A stretch of DNA of 64,000 nucleotides from Patiria pectinifera (GCA_029964075.1 CM057147.1:15955513-16019512); one strand, 5' to 3'. Positions 37,801-43,193 are shown, counted from the stretch's first letter. The notes: generated from the sequence alone by a model not told the origin. Translations and numbers: made by a program.

Positions 37801-38741
37801 TTACATGTATACTTCACCTGCTCTGAAAACAATGATGTCATAACTCGGACATAAAATCATTAAATAAATTGAAATGCATATATGACCATACGCAAAGGTG
37901 CATCTTTTAGGGTTGAATGATTCTCGACTTTAATTAATCAGATACCGTTTGTTTAATTTTTGCTTTATTGATTGGCTTTTTTTTCTCTTCAAATGGAGCT
38001 ATTACTCAACAAACCGGTAAAATTATTGAATCCACTTGAAAAGACTTCCATTGCATAGTACAGGGTGTGTAAAAAAAAAGCGGAACCCAAACCCCCCAAA
38101 ATATGTTTCAATTGTAAAAAAAATATGTAACACCAAAACAATAATGACTCAAAAACCAATTTCATGAGCTACTTATAGATGAAAACAAAATTACTGAAAT
38201 TGCTCAATCCTTTCAAAGAATATCATCATTTAAACACAATGACCCTAAAAACCTCTTTCGTCAAAAAAAAAACCCACACAAATAAGATCTTGCAGTGTTG
38301 CAAGAAGTCTTGCATAATATCGATCAAAACGATCCCTGCCAAAGCTGAAAAATGCGACGCTGAAAAATGCAACGCTGATGGCACATATGGAACAGCATAC
38401 TTTTGGTCAAATTTCGGGACAGAAAGACCGACCACAACCAAGTGACATACTAGAAGCCCCTGCCAGAGCTTAATAAGTTTACTTTTTCGTACCAATCAAT
38501 CTAAGCACCATTCATAATTATCAATGTTTTTAAATTTTGATTCCCCCCCACCCCCCGAAAATGCGGTTGGATGGGTCAACGAAAACTGTTCATTTTGTGT
38601 ACCTGTATATGTGTAAGTTGAAAACTTACCAATTAATGAAAGAACTTTTCCCGGCAGAGTGGTTCCCGATCAGGAGTATGTTAATCTTCTTGCGGGGCGC
38701 CAGCAGACGCAGGCCGAGCTTGTCTGCAATTGAGATCAACC
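4789..38741 (-). CDS. EHD/dynamin-like membrane GTPase (10 exons, 5' end missing)
   Basis: Ten exons on the minus strand join in frame into 432 residues plus a stop. Numbering from the first complete codon: P-loop GNHSAGKSS at 25-33, a TQGF/VTSG stretch at the switch I position (52-61), DTPGLVDGD at 111-119, and SKAD at 175-178 in the place of the NKxD guanine-specificity motif. A helical region (222-268) follows, then a hydrophobic segment at 282-302, a loop of about 63 residues, a second hydrophobic segment at 366-381 and a Lys/Arg-rich tail. The spacing of DTPG, the WL..AD.IFVFFD stretch and the KAD motif recalls EHD proteins, but there is no EH domain. The two membrane segments after the G domain recall atlastin-type fusogens. 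By inference this is a membrane-anchored GTPase that hydrolyses GTP to remodel or tether an internal membrane. I cannot name an orthologue. The N-terminus before residue 1 is missing. The gene model is very secure; the family call is less so. Confidence 0.92.
4915..5315. repeat. Cluster of CAAAATCCTCC hairpins
   Basis: Repeated pairs of CCTCCAAAATCC and GGAGGATTTTGCAGGATTG form several small hairpins in the intron between exons j and i. The segment 4925-5052 is present in inverted orientation at 56217-56353, including the AAGACCTTGACAC flank, so this is a dispersed element of about 130 bp. Confidence 0.7.
5645..5729 (-). CDS. GTPase exon i: basic tail
   Basis: 85 nt, acceptor TTGGTAG, donor GTAAGA. 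It encodes LKPTLNRKQKRVLNEQK followed by DFVQNHVRATK, a Lys/Arg-rich, probably cytosolic tail directly after the second membrane segment. Phases match exon h (AG|G) and the terminal exon. Confidence 0.9.
5886..6084. mobile_element. Foldback element, copy 2, with 6-bp target duplication
   Basis: Inverted ends GGGAAAGAATGT and ACATTCTTTCCC with arms of about 30 bp (GACGCCACTT near the arm bases). Direct repeats TGCATT at 5880-5885 and 6085-6090 abut both ends and look like a target-site duplication. The interior is shared with 671-866. Confidence 0.65.
6235..6445. repeat. Inverted repeat with GCAACAAGGTCGTA ends
   Basis: GTGCAACAAGGTCGTAACTCG at the left and GAGATACGACCTTGTTGCG at the right are inverted, with extra internal copies (AAAGTCGTATCTCG and CGAGATACGACC). 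The whole stretch can fold and is probably a small DNA transposon remnant. Confidence 0.55.
6446..7374. other. Intron sequence, nothing recognised
   Basis: Part of the 2.6 kb intron between exons i and h. The open frames at 6863-7329 lie in several frames at once without coding character. Confidence 0.35.
7375..7460. repeat. Perfect hairpin, arms of about 25 bp
   Basis: GCACAAATCTTAGGGGAGTC followed by AGCTT at the left is matched by its reverse complement at the right, separated by about 35 bp. There is no evidence of an RNA gene; it is likely a repeat end pair. Confidence 0.65.
7600..7882. mobile_element. GGGCCCAATTTCATAG-family element, copy 1
   Basis: The right end is CTATGAAATTGGGCCC (about 7866-7881), with interior words TGCTTAAGCAGCAGC and TTTTCTGCT shared with the elements at 13090-13330 and 42920-43190. 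The left end is not clear. It is non-coding. Confidence 0.5.
7928..8171. repeat. Tandem duplication of 122 bp carrying CRE sites
   Basis: Two near-identical 122-bp units (7928-8049 and 8050-8171) each contain GTTCAAC, AAAATCGCAGCTC and GCTGTGACGTCACGA. The perfect palindrome TGACGTCA, the CREB/ATF site, is at 7985-7992 and 8106-8113. A related element at 29127-29340 has one too. Confidence 0.8.
8297..8475 (-). CDS. GTPase exon h: loop and second membrane segment
   Basis: 179 nt, acceptor TTGCAG, donor GTTGGT. It encodes GFVMDSTTSLLMPILSLSFL (mildly hydrophobic), a polar loop with SMWESIPRDYHLH, and a second hydrophobic segment ALIGLIVFSLLLLVLAKW. Together with exon g this makes a two-pass anchor with a loop of about 63 residues. 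Confidence 0.92.
8567..8831. repeat. 12-bp minisatellite (GACTTGTGACTG)
   Basis: About 22 copies of a 12-mer, variants GACTTGTGACTG, GACTTGTGATG and GACTTGCGATG. The period of 12 keeps a frame open as Thr-Gly-Leu-Val repeats, so the open frame here is an artefact. The right flank begins CTCGACTA, as at 16751. Confidence 0.9.
9395..9690. repeat. CCATCAAAATCC repeat cluster
   Basis: Several copies of TGAATCCATCAAAATCC and one inverted GATTTTGATGGATTCAGG near the right end. It belongs to the same broad family as the CAAAATCCTCC hairpins. It lies next to exon g. Confidence 0.65.
9705..9876 (-). CDS. GTPase exon g: first membrane segment
   Basis: 172 nt, acceptor CCTAAG, donor GTAAAT. It encodes VSNSYNLRARGKG, a basic pre-membrane stretch, then a 21-residue hydrophobic segment (FIFFLLGLLLPAVLLVNFL core), then a polar loop ending in ETLNLYL. 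The basic residues before the segment suggest the N-terminal GTPase domain is cytosolic. Confidence 0.92.
9954..10444. mobile_element. Foldback element with CCTTTCCATATGCA ends
   Basis: AGGCCCCTTTCCATATGCA at the left and TGCATATGGAAAGGCGCC at the right are inverted. The element is about 490 bp, lies in the intron between exons g and f, and is non-autonomous. Confidence 0.65.
10690..10930 (+). mobile_element. SINE-like fragment
   Basis: Contains GTCCTCAGGCAAGACATTTT and CTTCTCCCCACCCGGGAGTA. A diverged copy of the same module (CTTCTCTCCACCTGGGAGTA) occurs near 29089-29108. Such a body is typical of tRNA-derived SINEs in marine deuterostomes. No clear tRNA head is visible. Confidence 0.45.
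10978..11358. mobile_element. TTAA-flanked 545-bp family, truncated copy
   Basis: Left end TTAA followed by AGATATAGTCCATCATTTG. The sequence matches 51978-52522 through the GC-rich middle (GCGATGTCGCGCACTGATCC), then diverges at about 11358, so the right end is missing. Confidence 0.7.
11452..11594 (-). CDS. GTPase exon f: helical segment after the G domain
   Basis: 143 nt, acceptor TTCAG, donor GTATGG. It encodes SRCVNQIETVCVHIEKT and then INQTIQNTLNALEKDC, an amphipathic helix that probably packs against the G domain or forms a stalk, as in dynamin-like proteins. It ends two bases into an Arg codon. Confidence 0.92.
12101..12363 (-). CDS. GTPase exon e: SKAD guanine-specificity exon
   Basis: 263 nt, the longest exon. 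The acceptor is CTCCAG and the donor is a weaker GTAGGG. It encodes NLADLIFVFFDPIGQALCKR, a helix, then MKFYLSKADEAG. SKAD stands where EHD and dynamin proteins have NKAD or TKxD. The exon continues through a helix (RQRVLMQIVQELCKR) to the end of the G domain. GC content is clearly above the surrounding introns. Confidence 0.94.
12495..12640. repeat. Inverted TCACAAGTC block
   Basis: Degenerate TCACAAGT copies in reverse orientation to the minisatellite at 12743-13060. The two blocks could pair. Confidence 0.5.
12743..13060. repeat. 12-bp minisatellite (GACTTGTGATTG)
   Basis: About 26 copies of a 12-mer close to the one at 8567-8831, with variants GACTTGTGATCG and CCTTGTGATTG. Read on the minus strand it gives a Ser-Gln-Asn-His-Lys repeat frame, which is an artefact. 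It lies in the intron between exons e and d. Confidence 0.9.
13090..13330. mobile_element. GGGCCCAATTTCATAG-family element, copy 2
   Basis: GCCCCAATTTCATAGCTCTGC at the left is inverted to GAGCCATGAAATTGGGCCC at the right (about 13308-13326). The interior contains GCAGAAAATTCTGC. The element is about 240 bp. Confidence 0.65.
13496..13636 (-). CDS. GTPase exon d: DTPG exon
   Basis: 141 nt, acceptor TTGCAG, donor GTAAGA. It encodes VVEYLTTEIS, then the beta strand FSLVTFV running into DTPGLVDGD, which is the Mg/gamma-phosphate (G3) motif. MKYPFDVDKAIIWL follows. It ends one base into a Gly codon. Confidence 0.94.
14109..14167. repeat. CAAAATCCTCC-type hairpin
   Basis: AGATCCTCCAAAAATG is paired with a GAAGATTTTGAAGGGATTGAGG arm. 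Confidence 0.5.
14659..14968. mobile_element. Long-TIR element with TAGAATAACAAGCAA core, copy 1
   Basis: Long imperfect inverted arms (left GCAGATAGG and GCATGGCATTTGGCAC; right GTGCCAAATGCCATGC and CCTATCTGCCC) around a central hairpin GTAGAATAACAAGCAA/TTGCTTGTTATTCTAC. A shorter copy is at 61749-61955. Confidence 0.7.
14969..15722. other. Intron sequence with poly-C runs, nothing else
   Basis: Two C-rich tracts (about 15090-15140). Open frames at 15209-15480 exist on both strands without coding character. No repeat partner was recognised. Confidence 0.35.
15725..16050. repeat. Tandem duplication of 163 bp
   Basis: The unit at 15725-15887 is repeated at 15888-16050 with few differences. 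Both units contain AATAGATTTTGATTTCAGGT and CAACGACTGAAACAACAGAT. Confidence 0.9.
16270..16580. other. GC-richer patch with open frames on both strands
   Basis: Composition is richer in CpG and GC than the surrounding intron. An open frame runs 16317-16667 on the plus strand and another 16145-16564 on the minus strand. Neither shows a domain I recognise, and its right edge runs into degenerate TCACAAGTC minisatellite words. It could be a decayed coding fragment captured by a repeat. Confidence 0.3.
16580..16760. repeat. Degenerate third copy of the CTTGTGA repeat element
   Basis: TCACAAGTC words (16590-16650) face GACTTGTGATGG words (16700-16755), ending GACTCGACTA, the same right flank as at 8828-8840. 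Confidence 0.5.
17492..17970. mobile_element. TGACTG-rich repeat family, copy A, with nested hairpin
   Basis: Shares CCCTCCTATGCAAACAT, ACATAAAGCAAGATTGACTG and CTGTCTGTGACTGTTT with copies at 41025-41398 and 44810-45155 in the opposite orientation. A hairpin element at about 17574-17702 interrupts it. Confidence 0.65.
17574..17702. mobile_element. GTTCCGACACCCCTAT hairpin with telomere-like core
   Basis: CTATGTTCCGACACCCCTAT at the left and ATAGGGGTGTCGGAACATAG at the right are perfectly inverted. The loop includes CCTAACCCTAACCCTAACC (17631-17649), about three copies of the animal telomere repeat. It is inserted in the TGACTG-family element. Confidence 0.7.
18680..18734 (-). CDS. GTPase exon c: short exon
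   Basis: 55 nt, acceptor TTTTAG, donor GTGAGT. It encodes GNATLHLYPHFKELAQLE and ends one base into a Gly codon. At 18 codons it is recognised by its splice sites and by the phase match to both neighbours. It sits between introns of 10.7 kb and 5.0 kb. Confidence 0.9.
18735..20130. other. Intron sequence, mostly featureless
   Basis: The start of the 10.7 kb intron. Apart from a CAAAATCCTCC hairpin at 19142-19194 and a G/C homopolymer patch near 18950-19015, nothing was recognised. Confidence 0.35.
20130..20640. promoter_or_regulatory. Candidate intronic regulatory block
   Basis: A GC-balanced stretch without visible dispersed-repeat identity. It contains ACAATGG (Sox-type), TTGATAACG (GATA-type), CGGTTAACCG (palindrome), CAGCTG and a CCAAT-type CCTATTGGTCC. 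This is compositional evidence only. Confidence 0.25.
20905..20978 (+). repeat. tRNA-derived SINE head, family 1
   Basis: GGGCTGGATAGCTCAGTTG and GAGTTCGAATCCC give A and B boxes. The segment ends CTCCAGTC followed by AATTTCTT, the same junction as the copy at 22118-22190. The anticodon arm is decayed. Confidence 0.7.
21559..21953. repeat. 11-bp satellite (GAATCCTTCCC)
   Basis: About 36 tandem copies of an 11-mer (GAATCCTTCCC, GAATCCTTCCT, AAATTCTTCCC). Because 11 is not a multiple of 3 and the unit makes no stop on the minus strand, two overlapping frames stay open, giving Gly-Phe-x-Lys-Asp-Ser-Gly repeats. I treat these as artefacts, not a collagen-like protein. Confidence 0.92.
22118..22190 (-). 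repeat. tRNA-derived SINE head, family 1 (near-cloverleaf)
   Basis: The minus strand folds almost like a tRNA: D stem GCTC/GAGC, anticodon stem CCGGA/TCCGG with loop ACGGCAA, and T arm CAGG-TTCAAAC-CCTG. Position 33 is C instead of the universal U, and the acceptor stem has mismatches. The 3' extension CAGTCAATTTCTTTG equals the other SINE copy, so this is a SINE, not a tRNA gene. Confidence 0.7.
22570..22925. mobile_element. ATTTCATGGCACTGCT element with internal duplications
   Basis: The left end resembles the GGGCCCAATTTCATAG family (CCAGTTTCATGGCACTGC) and the right end is GTTGGGCCCC. Inside, about 65 bp (TTCATGGCACTGCTAAGTAG) is duplicated at about 22582 and 22648. About 85 bp (CTGCAATGCGATGTATGCTG) is duplicated at about 22731 and 22812. 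Confidence 0.6.
23193..23651. mobile_element. mariner-like MITE, 459 bp
   Basis: Inverted ends of about 40 bp: the left starts CAGGGTGACCCCCCAAAAAA and the right, reversed, starts CAGGGCGGCCCCAAAAAAAT. TA precedes the left end and TG follows the right end, a mutated TA duplication. The interior is AT-rich without transposase. Confidence 0.7.
23652..26000. other. Intron sequence, nothing recognised
   Basis: AT-rich DNA with a few ACATGTACATG words (24120-24200). No exon, RNA gene or transposon end was recognised. Confidence 0.35.
26003..26255 (+). repeat. SINE-like region with two B boxes
   Basis: GGTTCGAAGCC at 26059-26069 and GGTTCGAATCC at 26209-26219 are B-box matches 150 bp apart. A-box matches are weak. 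It is probably a decayed tRNA-derived repeat or two nested ones. Confidence 0.45.
26260..28400. other. Intron sequence with one CpG-rich patch
   Basis: Mostly featureless. The patch at 27359-27517 is GC-rich and starts AGGTGGTGCCATGCTCGCGG and ends GTGGTGCCACCT, so it may be a small inverted-repeat element rather than a CpG island. A tRNA-like GTTTCGAATCC lies near 28001-28011. Confidence 0.35.
28401..28722. repeat. Direct duplication of about 145-150 bp
   Basis: ATAGATCTGCTCAGACCAAA begins at 28401, 28548 and 28578. The first and third starts head near-identical units of about 145 bp (CATAAGATGGAATTGCT, CATGTCAACTCCAACGC); the second is a 30-bp stub. Confidence 0.9.
28820..29035. mobile_element. 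TGACTG-rich repeat family, partial copy D
   Basis: TGACTGTTTTTAACAGTTAA, TTTGATACAGCCATGCTTTG and CACTGTCTGTGAATG match copies A-C. The end with CCCTCCTATGC is missing. Confidence 0.5.
29127..29340. mobile_element. Foldback element with CRE, GCCCGGTTCATAC end
   Basis: The left GGCCCGGTTCATACTCG and right GTTTGCACCGGGCTTTATG are imperfectly inverted. GAATTCGTAAAAGTTGAACA is duplicated inside. TGACGTCA lies at 29294-29301. It is related to the 7878-8171 element and ends about 65 bp from exon b. Confidence 0.55.
29405..29498 (-). CDS. GTPase exon b: switch I region
   Basis: 94 nt, acceptor TGCAG, donor GTAGGT. It completes the Trp codon and encodes YIEEHVQKTGVAIETQG followed by FTFVTSGRKRESLT. 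The Thr residues after VQK and in IETQ are candidates for the switch I threonine. It is separated from exon a by a 9.1 kb intron. The phase matches both neighbours. Confidence 0.92.
29499..30430. other. Intron sequence, nothing recognised
   Basis: The part of the 9.1 kb intron next to exon b. Contains GTCGACTA-type words near 29890-29950 (GTCGACTAG and AGTCGACTA), perhaps a small inverted repeat. Nothing else was seen. Confidence 0.3.
30435..30863. mobile_element. TTAA-flanked AGGGAATATACA family, copy 1
   Basis: TTAA at 30431-30434 and 30864-30867. Left AGGTAATACACAACGTTTGC and right GCATATATTTCCT are inverted. It shares CAGAAACGGATGGAT-type and CAGGATGCTT words with 45906-46436. Confidence 0.7.
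30864..35495. other. Intron sequence, few features
   Basis: Contains a GTTCGTTATAGCGGTG-type degenerate repeat (about 32530-32700), a duplicated CCGCTGAGCTGTGCAAGTAT (about 33376 and 33605) and TACATGTACATGTA words. Three overlapping open frames at 33561-33988 have no recognisable domain and no splice support. Confidence 0.35.
35500..35661. repeat. Foldback repeat, arms of about 45 bp
   Basis: AATGGGAGTCTTTTGAGATG and ACAAACATACCGGTC at the left match inverted copies at the right (GACCGGTATGTTTGCTG and CGTCTCAAAAGTCTCCCATT). Confidence 0.75.
35798..35870 (-). repeat. tRNA-derived SINE head, family 2 (Ser/Leu-like)
   Basis: The minus strand has A box TGGTCGAGTGG, B box GGTTCGAGTCC and a six-pair acceptor stem (GCTCGG/CCGAGT), followed by ATTTTTC. 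The anticodon arm CTGC-ACTAGAAA-GCAG has an 8-nt loop, so it is not a normal tRNA. Confidence 0.6.
35949..36092. repeat. Inverted repeat with CAGGCATGCAA ends
   Basis: CAGGCATGCAACTGGGAA at the left and ATTGCATGCCTG at the right are inverted, with AACGAGGAAAT repeated inside. It is likely a small foldback element. Confidence 0.5.
36093..37159. other. Intron sequence, nothing recognised
   Basis: No exon, repeat pair or RNA gene was recognised apart from two short TGTATTGTCATTAACAGTC copies near 36982 and 37022. Confidence 0.3.
37160..37243 (+). CDS. Possible acidic first exon (28 codons)
   Basis: ATG in the context GTCGACATGG opens MDSSDDDFFLTQNSFCSDGG followed by ESDSEDAS, then a potential donor TCG|GTAATT. 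The Ser/Asp/Glu-rich start looks more protein-like than neighbouring random frames. It lies on the strand opposite the GTPase, inside its intron. It could be a first exon of an intronic gene, a remnant of a transposon gene, or chance. I recognise no family. Confidence 0.25.
37310..37430. repeat. Palindromic tandem GATTCGTAGTTCCGAATCC
   Basis: Three copies of GATTCGTAxTTCCGAATCCA with CACTTT spacers. Each copy is itself a hairpin (GGATTCG/CGAATCC). Confidence 0.75.
37431..38629. other. Intron beside exon a; one transposon end
   Basis: TACAGGGTGTGTAAAAAAAA at 38059 looks like a mariner-type end, but no inverted partner was found. The rest is AT-rich and featureless. Confidence 0.35.
38630..38741 (-). 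CDS. GTPase exon a: P-loop exon
   Basis: 112 nt. The acceptor CTGCAG precedes GGTTGATC and the donor is GTAAGT. It begins with the last two bases of a codon (GG), so an upstream exon must supply one base. It encodes LISIADKLGLRLLAPRKK, then a beta strand INILLIG and the P-loop GNHSAGKSS, and ends two bases into a Trp codon. This is the first exon I can support. The N-terminal exon or exons lie at higher coordinates. Confidence 0.93.
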
Positions 38742-38911
38742 CTGCAGAAATAACGAACAAGAAACAACAGTAAGACAGTGAGAGAAGCGTATCATTGCCA
38801 AATACTGTTTACACGCACGCAAACGGCAAAAGGTTCAAAACATGTTTGCTCGGTGGCCGAGCTTTGTTGTGACCAGGAAATGGCTTAAGGAATAGAATGT
38901 CATTCTTTGGG

Positions 38912-39136
38912 TTAATTAAGCACACTTCCTTCTGTGGGACAGAAAAATAAATTCTGATTAATTCGTGTATTAACCATTTCAAGCCGGTTGTATTTGACAA
39001 TGACCAGACCCAGGCGTAGGAATATTTCCACGAGCCTCGATGCCATACGGGTCTGAGGCATGATCTGCGGGTAGCACACCCTGATCTTTCGGGCCTCGCT
39101 CACTGCGAGCGGGTTGCTGACAGATATTTCCGGCAT
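38912..39136 (-). other. Coding-like open frame, unidentified
   Basis: On the minus strand 39136-39002 reads ISVSNPLAVSEARKI, then RVCYPQIMPQTRMASRLVEI, then FLRLGLVIVKYN. Composition is GC-richer than neighbours, with hydrophobic periodicity. It sits just upstream of GTPase exon a. No matching donor with the needed phase could be fixed, so I do not join it. It could be a missed exon, a gene fragment or part of the adjoining repeat (TCAGTCATCCGATCTG). Confidence 0.25.
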
Positions 39137-39149
39137 CGCTTGGTGCGGG

Positions 39150-39335
39150 TTTATCAGTCATCCGATCTGCATTTCGGAAAACTTTTGCATGTACATGTAT
39201 GCACGTCCTCCGGTGCAAAATGGTTGAGATATTTCCGGCCTTGCTCGTTGCCAGTTTATCAGTCATCCGATCTGAATTTCGGAAAACTTTTGCATGTATA
39301 CATGTACGGTACATGTCCTCTGGCCCAAACTGGTT
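39150..39335. repeat. Direct duplication TTTATCAGTCATCCGATCTG
   Basis: About 55 bp containing CAGTCATCCGATCTG and TTTCGGAAAACTTTTGCATG occurs at about 39150 and 39248. Confidence 0.7.
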
Positions 39336-39339
39336 AAGA

Positions 39340-41020
39340 TGTGGTAAAGTTTAATCAAACGATCAAGACCTATACATTTGTACACTTCATGTGCATAATT
39401 TCAAAACTGCATACGTACACCGACTTGTTTCAAGTAGTTTTTTGGATGCCCATTTTATAAGCAATGAAGTCAGAGCATGAATACTTGGCAAACCTACAAT
39501 GTAATTGTATTTGCACAATACGAGGGAACAGACAGGTAATTATCATTTATGCCCGTAAAATGAGTACATGTACCTTTTAACAGGTACACATACATGTACA
39601 TGTACGTGGGTTTCTATTTTACAAAGTTACATGTACATGCAGACATGGGTAAATGTTTTACTAAAAACAATACCACAGCGAATAATAGGCAACACAAAGT
39701 ATCACCGCCCATCAGCAGGCAATTATTTTATTGCAATTCAAAACCTCATGAAAAAAAGAAAAATTCCCAAAATTGAACCGGGAAACCTTCGTTAATCAAA
39801 TACGTTCCAAGCACCATTCAACGGCTTTGTAAACACTCAAGGACAAAATGGAGCCAGGTAAGCATACAACGTATTACATGATACATGTAGGTACCAGTCT
39901 ACCAGCACATTTTGCAAACTTTTGAGTAAGGCTAGTTTCAAAGTACTTGGCTATGGCCAGGAGTAACACACAAGCATATGGAAAATGGATTTAGCCGCAT
40001 GTGGGACTAAAAGCCGTAGTCAAGTACAAGTACATGGAACTCAGATGCAGCTTTAGATACGGTTGATCTACAAACTTATTGTACGTTTTCTGCACCAACA
40101 GAATCACGTTTTGTTGAGGGAATGGGAACAATCTCCGAATTAGGCATGAATTTAGAGGAACTTTGAAAGTCACTGAATCCTACAAGATCAAACTTTTGAA
40201 TACTTTTTGTTATTCTGTTACACTCATGAAGAAGAAAAAAAGAAGAAATCATTTAAACCGCAAGTACCCATCCCTACATGTACACCCTAAGTACCAAGTA
40301 TACCCCACAAGTTAAAATTTATTAAGGCAATTCAAGCCACGTGAACTTTAAGTGACTTCCATGTACATTGTACAATTTACATGTATAATTATATGGAAAC
40401 CACTAGTACCTTGGCTGTAGCTTTCACAATCCTACAAAATCCTTAAAACCACTCTGTGGATTTTAAATTATTTTGGGGGGGATCAGGGTTAATACGAATT
40501 TACCTCTACAGCTATCACAAGTATCGGGAATATATATGGTGCAATTTATCAAACTGTATGTGTAGTGTAGAAAAGTGACCCTCCTGTATTTTTTTTTGGG
40601 GGGGGGGGGATTGGCCGCCACAAAAGAAAACTGACCCTCATTAAATACCGGTCCTGTATTTCCAGGAAAGACCTGTCATATGCCCCTGACCTACAGGTAG
40701 CACCATGCCAGAAGCTCATCATTGTCTCAATCACGGGGTCAACTTTGGATCTGCAATCGGAAAATTCTTCTAGTCAGCAAATTCAAATGTGCTTAGCAAA
40801 GATCAGCTGAGAGCACGGGGCCCCATCTCACACAGCTGTTAACCCTTTAGCCCTTGTACCGCCCAAAACCGCCCTGCCTGTTACTCCTCATGCCGCCCAA
40901 AACTGCCCTGCCTTTTAGTCCTTATTCCGCCCCAAACTGCCCCAGGTTTATGGATTCGTGGAGGAATAAATTTAGGCCTATACAATTTACCGGTAATACA
41001 ACTGAACTCTTCCTACTATT
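39340..41020. other. Upstream region, few features
   Basis: TACATGTACATGTA words (39590-39640), a CAAAATCC hairpin (40425-40490) and three short CCGCCCAAAACCGCCCTGCC repeats (40858-40948). No gene was seen. Confidence 0.35.
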
Positions 41021-41024
41021 TAAA

Positions 41025-41398
41025 CAGTCACAGACAGTGAAAATTTCCATTCACTCCCCCTGCTACACTTTTAGCACAGGCTAGTCACTAGCAGTCAGAT
41101 CATATTTCAAGCAAGCACTTTGACTAGTCAAATTCAGTCAACTGCCAAACGAAGCCGACTGGTACCGTACAGCTGTCTTATCAATCAGGCACAGCTTTCT
41201 TATCTGTCACCTACCGGTACAGTCAAAGCATAGCTGCATCAAGTTACATCAACAGTCACAGCCAGTCAATTCTGCTTTATGTAGGCCGGGAGCTCTTACA
41301 CTTAATTACTAAAAACAGTCACTTGACTGATTTTGACTGAAAGAACAACTTTGCACAGAATGCATGTTTGCATAGGAGGGTTTACCAGTGCTTAAGGG
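41025..41398. mobile_element. TGACTG-rich repeat family, copy B
   Basis: ACAGTCACAGACAGTG at one end and TTTGCATAGGAGGGTTTA at the other, with AGTCAAAGCATAGCTGCATC inside. It is a close relative of 44810-45155. Confidence 0.75.
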
Positions 41399-41764
41399 TT
41401 TAACAGATAATTTTGCTACCGGTACGTACACTTTCTTGCTAAGGAAAAAGTAGTTGGAAATTTAAAAGCCATATACATACGTACATGTAACATGGCGCTT
41501 AGGCTGGTAACCTGTTGTTGGTAAGCAGGTATTTTCCAGGCTTACCAAATGTCTGTGTTCCGAAGCTCCTTGAAATTGGGTAGTGGTCCGCATCGGCTAC
41601 CAAGCAATATACAAATGACAACACATGACATTTGTAGGCAAGTACTAACCCCTTTTTGATGGGCTAATCATTTCAACAGTTTAACCCTAACTCCCTACTG
41701 AGTTTTGCTAAGAACAGTACCAAGTCAGCCAAAAGTCATCACTAACTGTGCTTCACATAAATGC

Positions 41765-41895
41765 TTCAGGACCACATCCATCAAAATCCACCACTGCTAT
41801 ATACATGTAGGTGGATTTTGATGGACTTGGCACTCATGGCTTGTCTGCCAAAATCCCCTCAAATAGGGATGGATTTTGATGGGGTTGGGAAGGTT
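41765..41895. repeat. CCATCAAAATCCACC hairpins
   Basis: CATCCATCAAAATCCACC pairs with GGTGGATTTTGATGGA, and a second GGATTTTGATGG follows. Confidence 0.65.
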
Positions 41896-42149
41896 AGGGC
41901 TAAGCAAGTTTCTACGCTTTGCAAATTTTTGCAGTTAGCACTTGAAAGTTGCTTAGCACTTGGCATGACATCCACTCTTGATACAGCAATGTTTTTTTGT
42001 TTTTTTTGGGGGGGGGGGGGCTTGGATCAGTCCATTTGTCAACCTTGGCCTTAGTGCCCAGGTCAATACTCCATTAAGATGACCCATGAGTACATGTCTA
42101 CATTAAAAACAAAGCTCACAAAGAAAATCCTGTTTTTTTTATGGAATGG

Positions 42150-42830
42150 ATTTAGGACCTTGACCATTTGGCTCTCCCCACAAGGATCTTTCTTACTGTT
42201 CTCCCCTTGAAATTTAATGATAGTCCTTGGCAAGGGATTAAATTAGCAGGACAGAGGTCGGTGGTTGATTGCAAAGTTGGCATTGATTGGTCGGCAGTGT
42301 CAACAGCGAACAGGGGTGTTTGAACTGACAGAAGTGACCCCATTGGATGAATTCTGTAAAGAAGGCGTGGTTTATGTTTTCTGTGGCAATGTGAAAAATA
42401 CAAGGATGACACTACCTTTCTAGAACAATAGGCTTGTACAATTTTATCACGAAGGCCACATCAATGGCGAAAGCATTGTGCTAGCTATTGTTCAGATAAT
42501 CTGTCACAGGGCAGTTGCTTTGTTCAATAGCATGCACAATGGTTTCTCCATTGAAGGGGGCCTCATGGGTGTACAGTGAAGCACCACGTGTCTGGATTCA
42601 TTTATACCAGGCTGTGCTAAGTTGCTGAATAGACCATGGAGGGATTCATATGTCATGCTCACTAGAAGTGCAAAACAATATGCAGGTGGTATTTTGATCT
42701 GTACAGGTGTAAAATCTAGAGAATATTTCTCCTTGCCTAGTACATGAAGAAGTGATAATTTGTGATCCAACACATTGTTCACTAGTCCAGTATTGTGTTT
42801 TTCTTTTCTTGCAAACAATGAAGTTGTGTT
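42150..42830. other. Repeat-poor block, unassigned
   Basis: About 680 bp with no visible repeat identity and balanced composition. It contains TGATTGGTC, AACAATAGG and CACGTG. Open frames on the minus strand show no domain. It could be conserved non-coding sequence. Confidence 0.25.
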
Positions 42831-42919
42831 CGTTTTTAAATCAAGTTACCTTCACACATGACACTTACATACATGTACATAGTACACGTATGTAAATTTT
42901 CAACACATTTCATACTGCA

Positions 42920-43193
42920 GGGCCCAATTTCATAGCGCTTCTTAACGGGCGATTTTGAAATAACAGATCCTCCGTCCATTTCATAGAGACTGTAGTATGC
43001 ATGGCAAAAGCATGCTTAACCCCAAAGGACAAAGCTGCTCAAAACAGTGGCGTAACAATAGAGATCTCCATGCGCGCGCAGCCGTTAGCACATCCACATC
43101 TTGAAATAGGACTTACTTAAGCAGCAGCATAATTTTCTGCTAAGCACAACTTTTCTGCTAACTGTTAAGCCGCGCTATGAAACAGGGCCCAGG
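42920..43193. mobile_element. GGGCCCAATTTCATAG-family element, copy 3
   Basis: GGGCCCAATTTCATAGCGCT at the left and GCGCTATGAAACAGGGCCC at the right are inverted, and TAAGCAGCAGC and TTTTCTGCT occur inside. Confidence 0.75.

Noticed and set aside
38059-38500. A third mariner-like MITE starting TACAGGGTGTGT
   Set aside because: No inverted partner end found downstream; only one end is supported.
42152-42818. Two minus-strand frames of 86 and 104 codons
   Set aside because: No domain, no splice-site support and no phase match to exon a.
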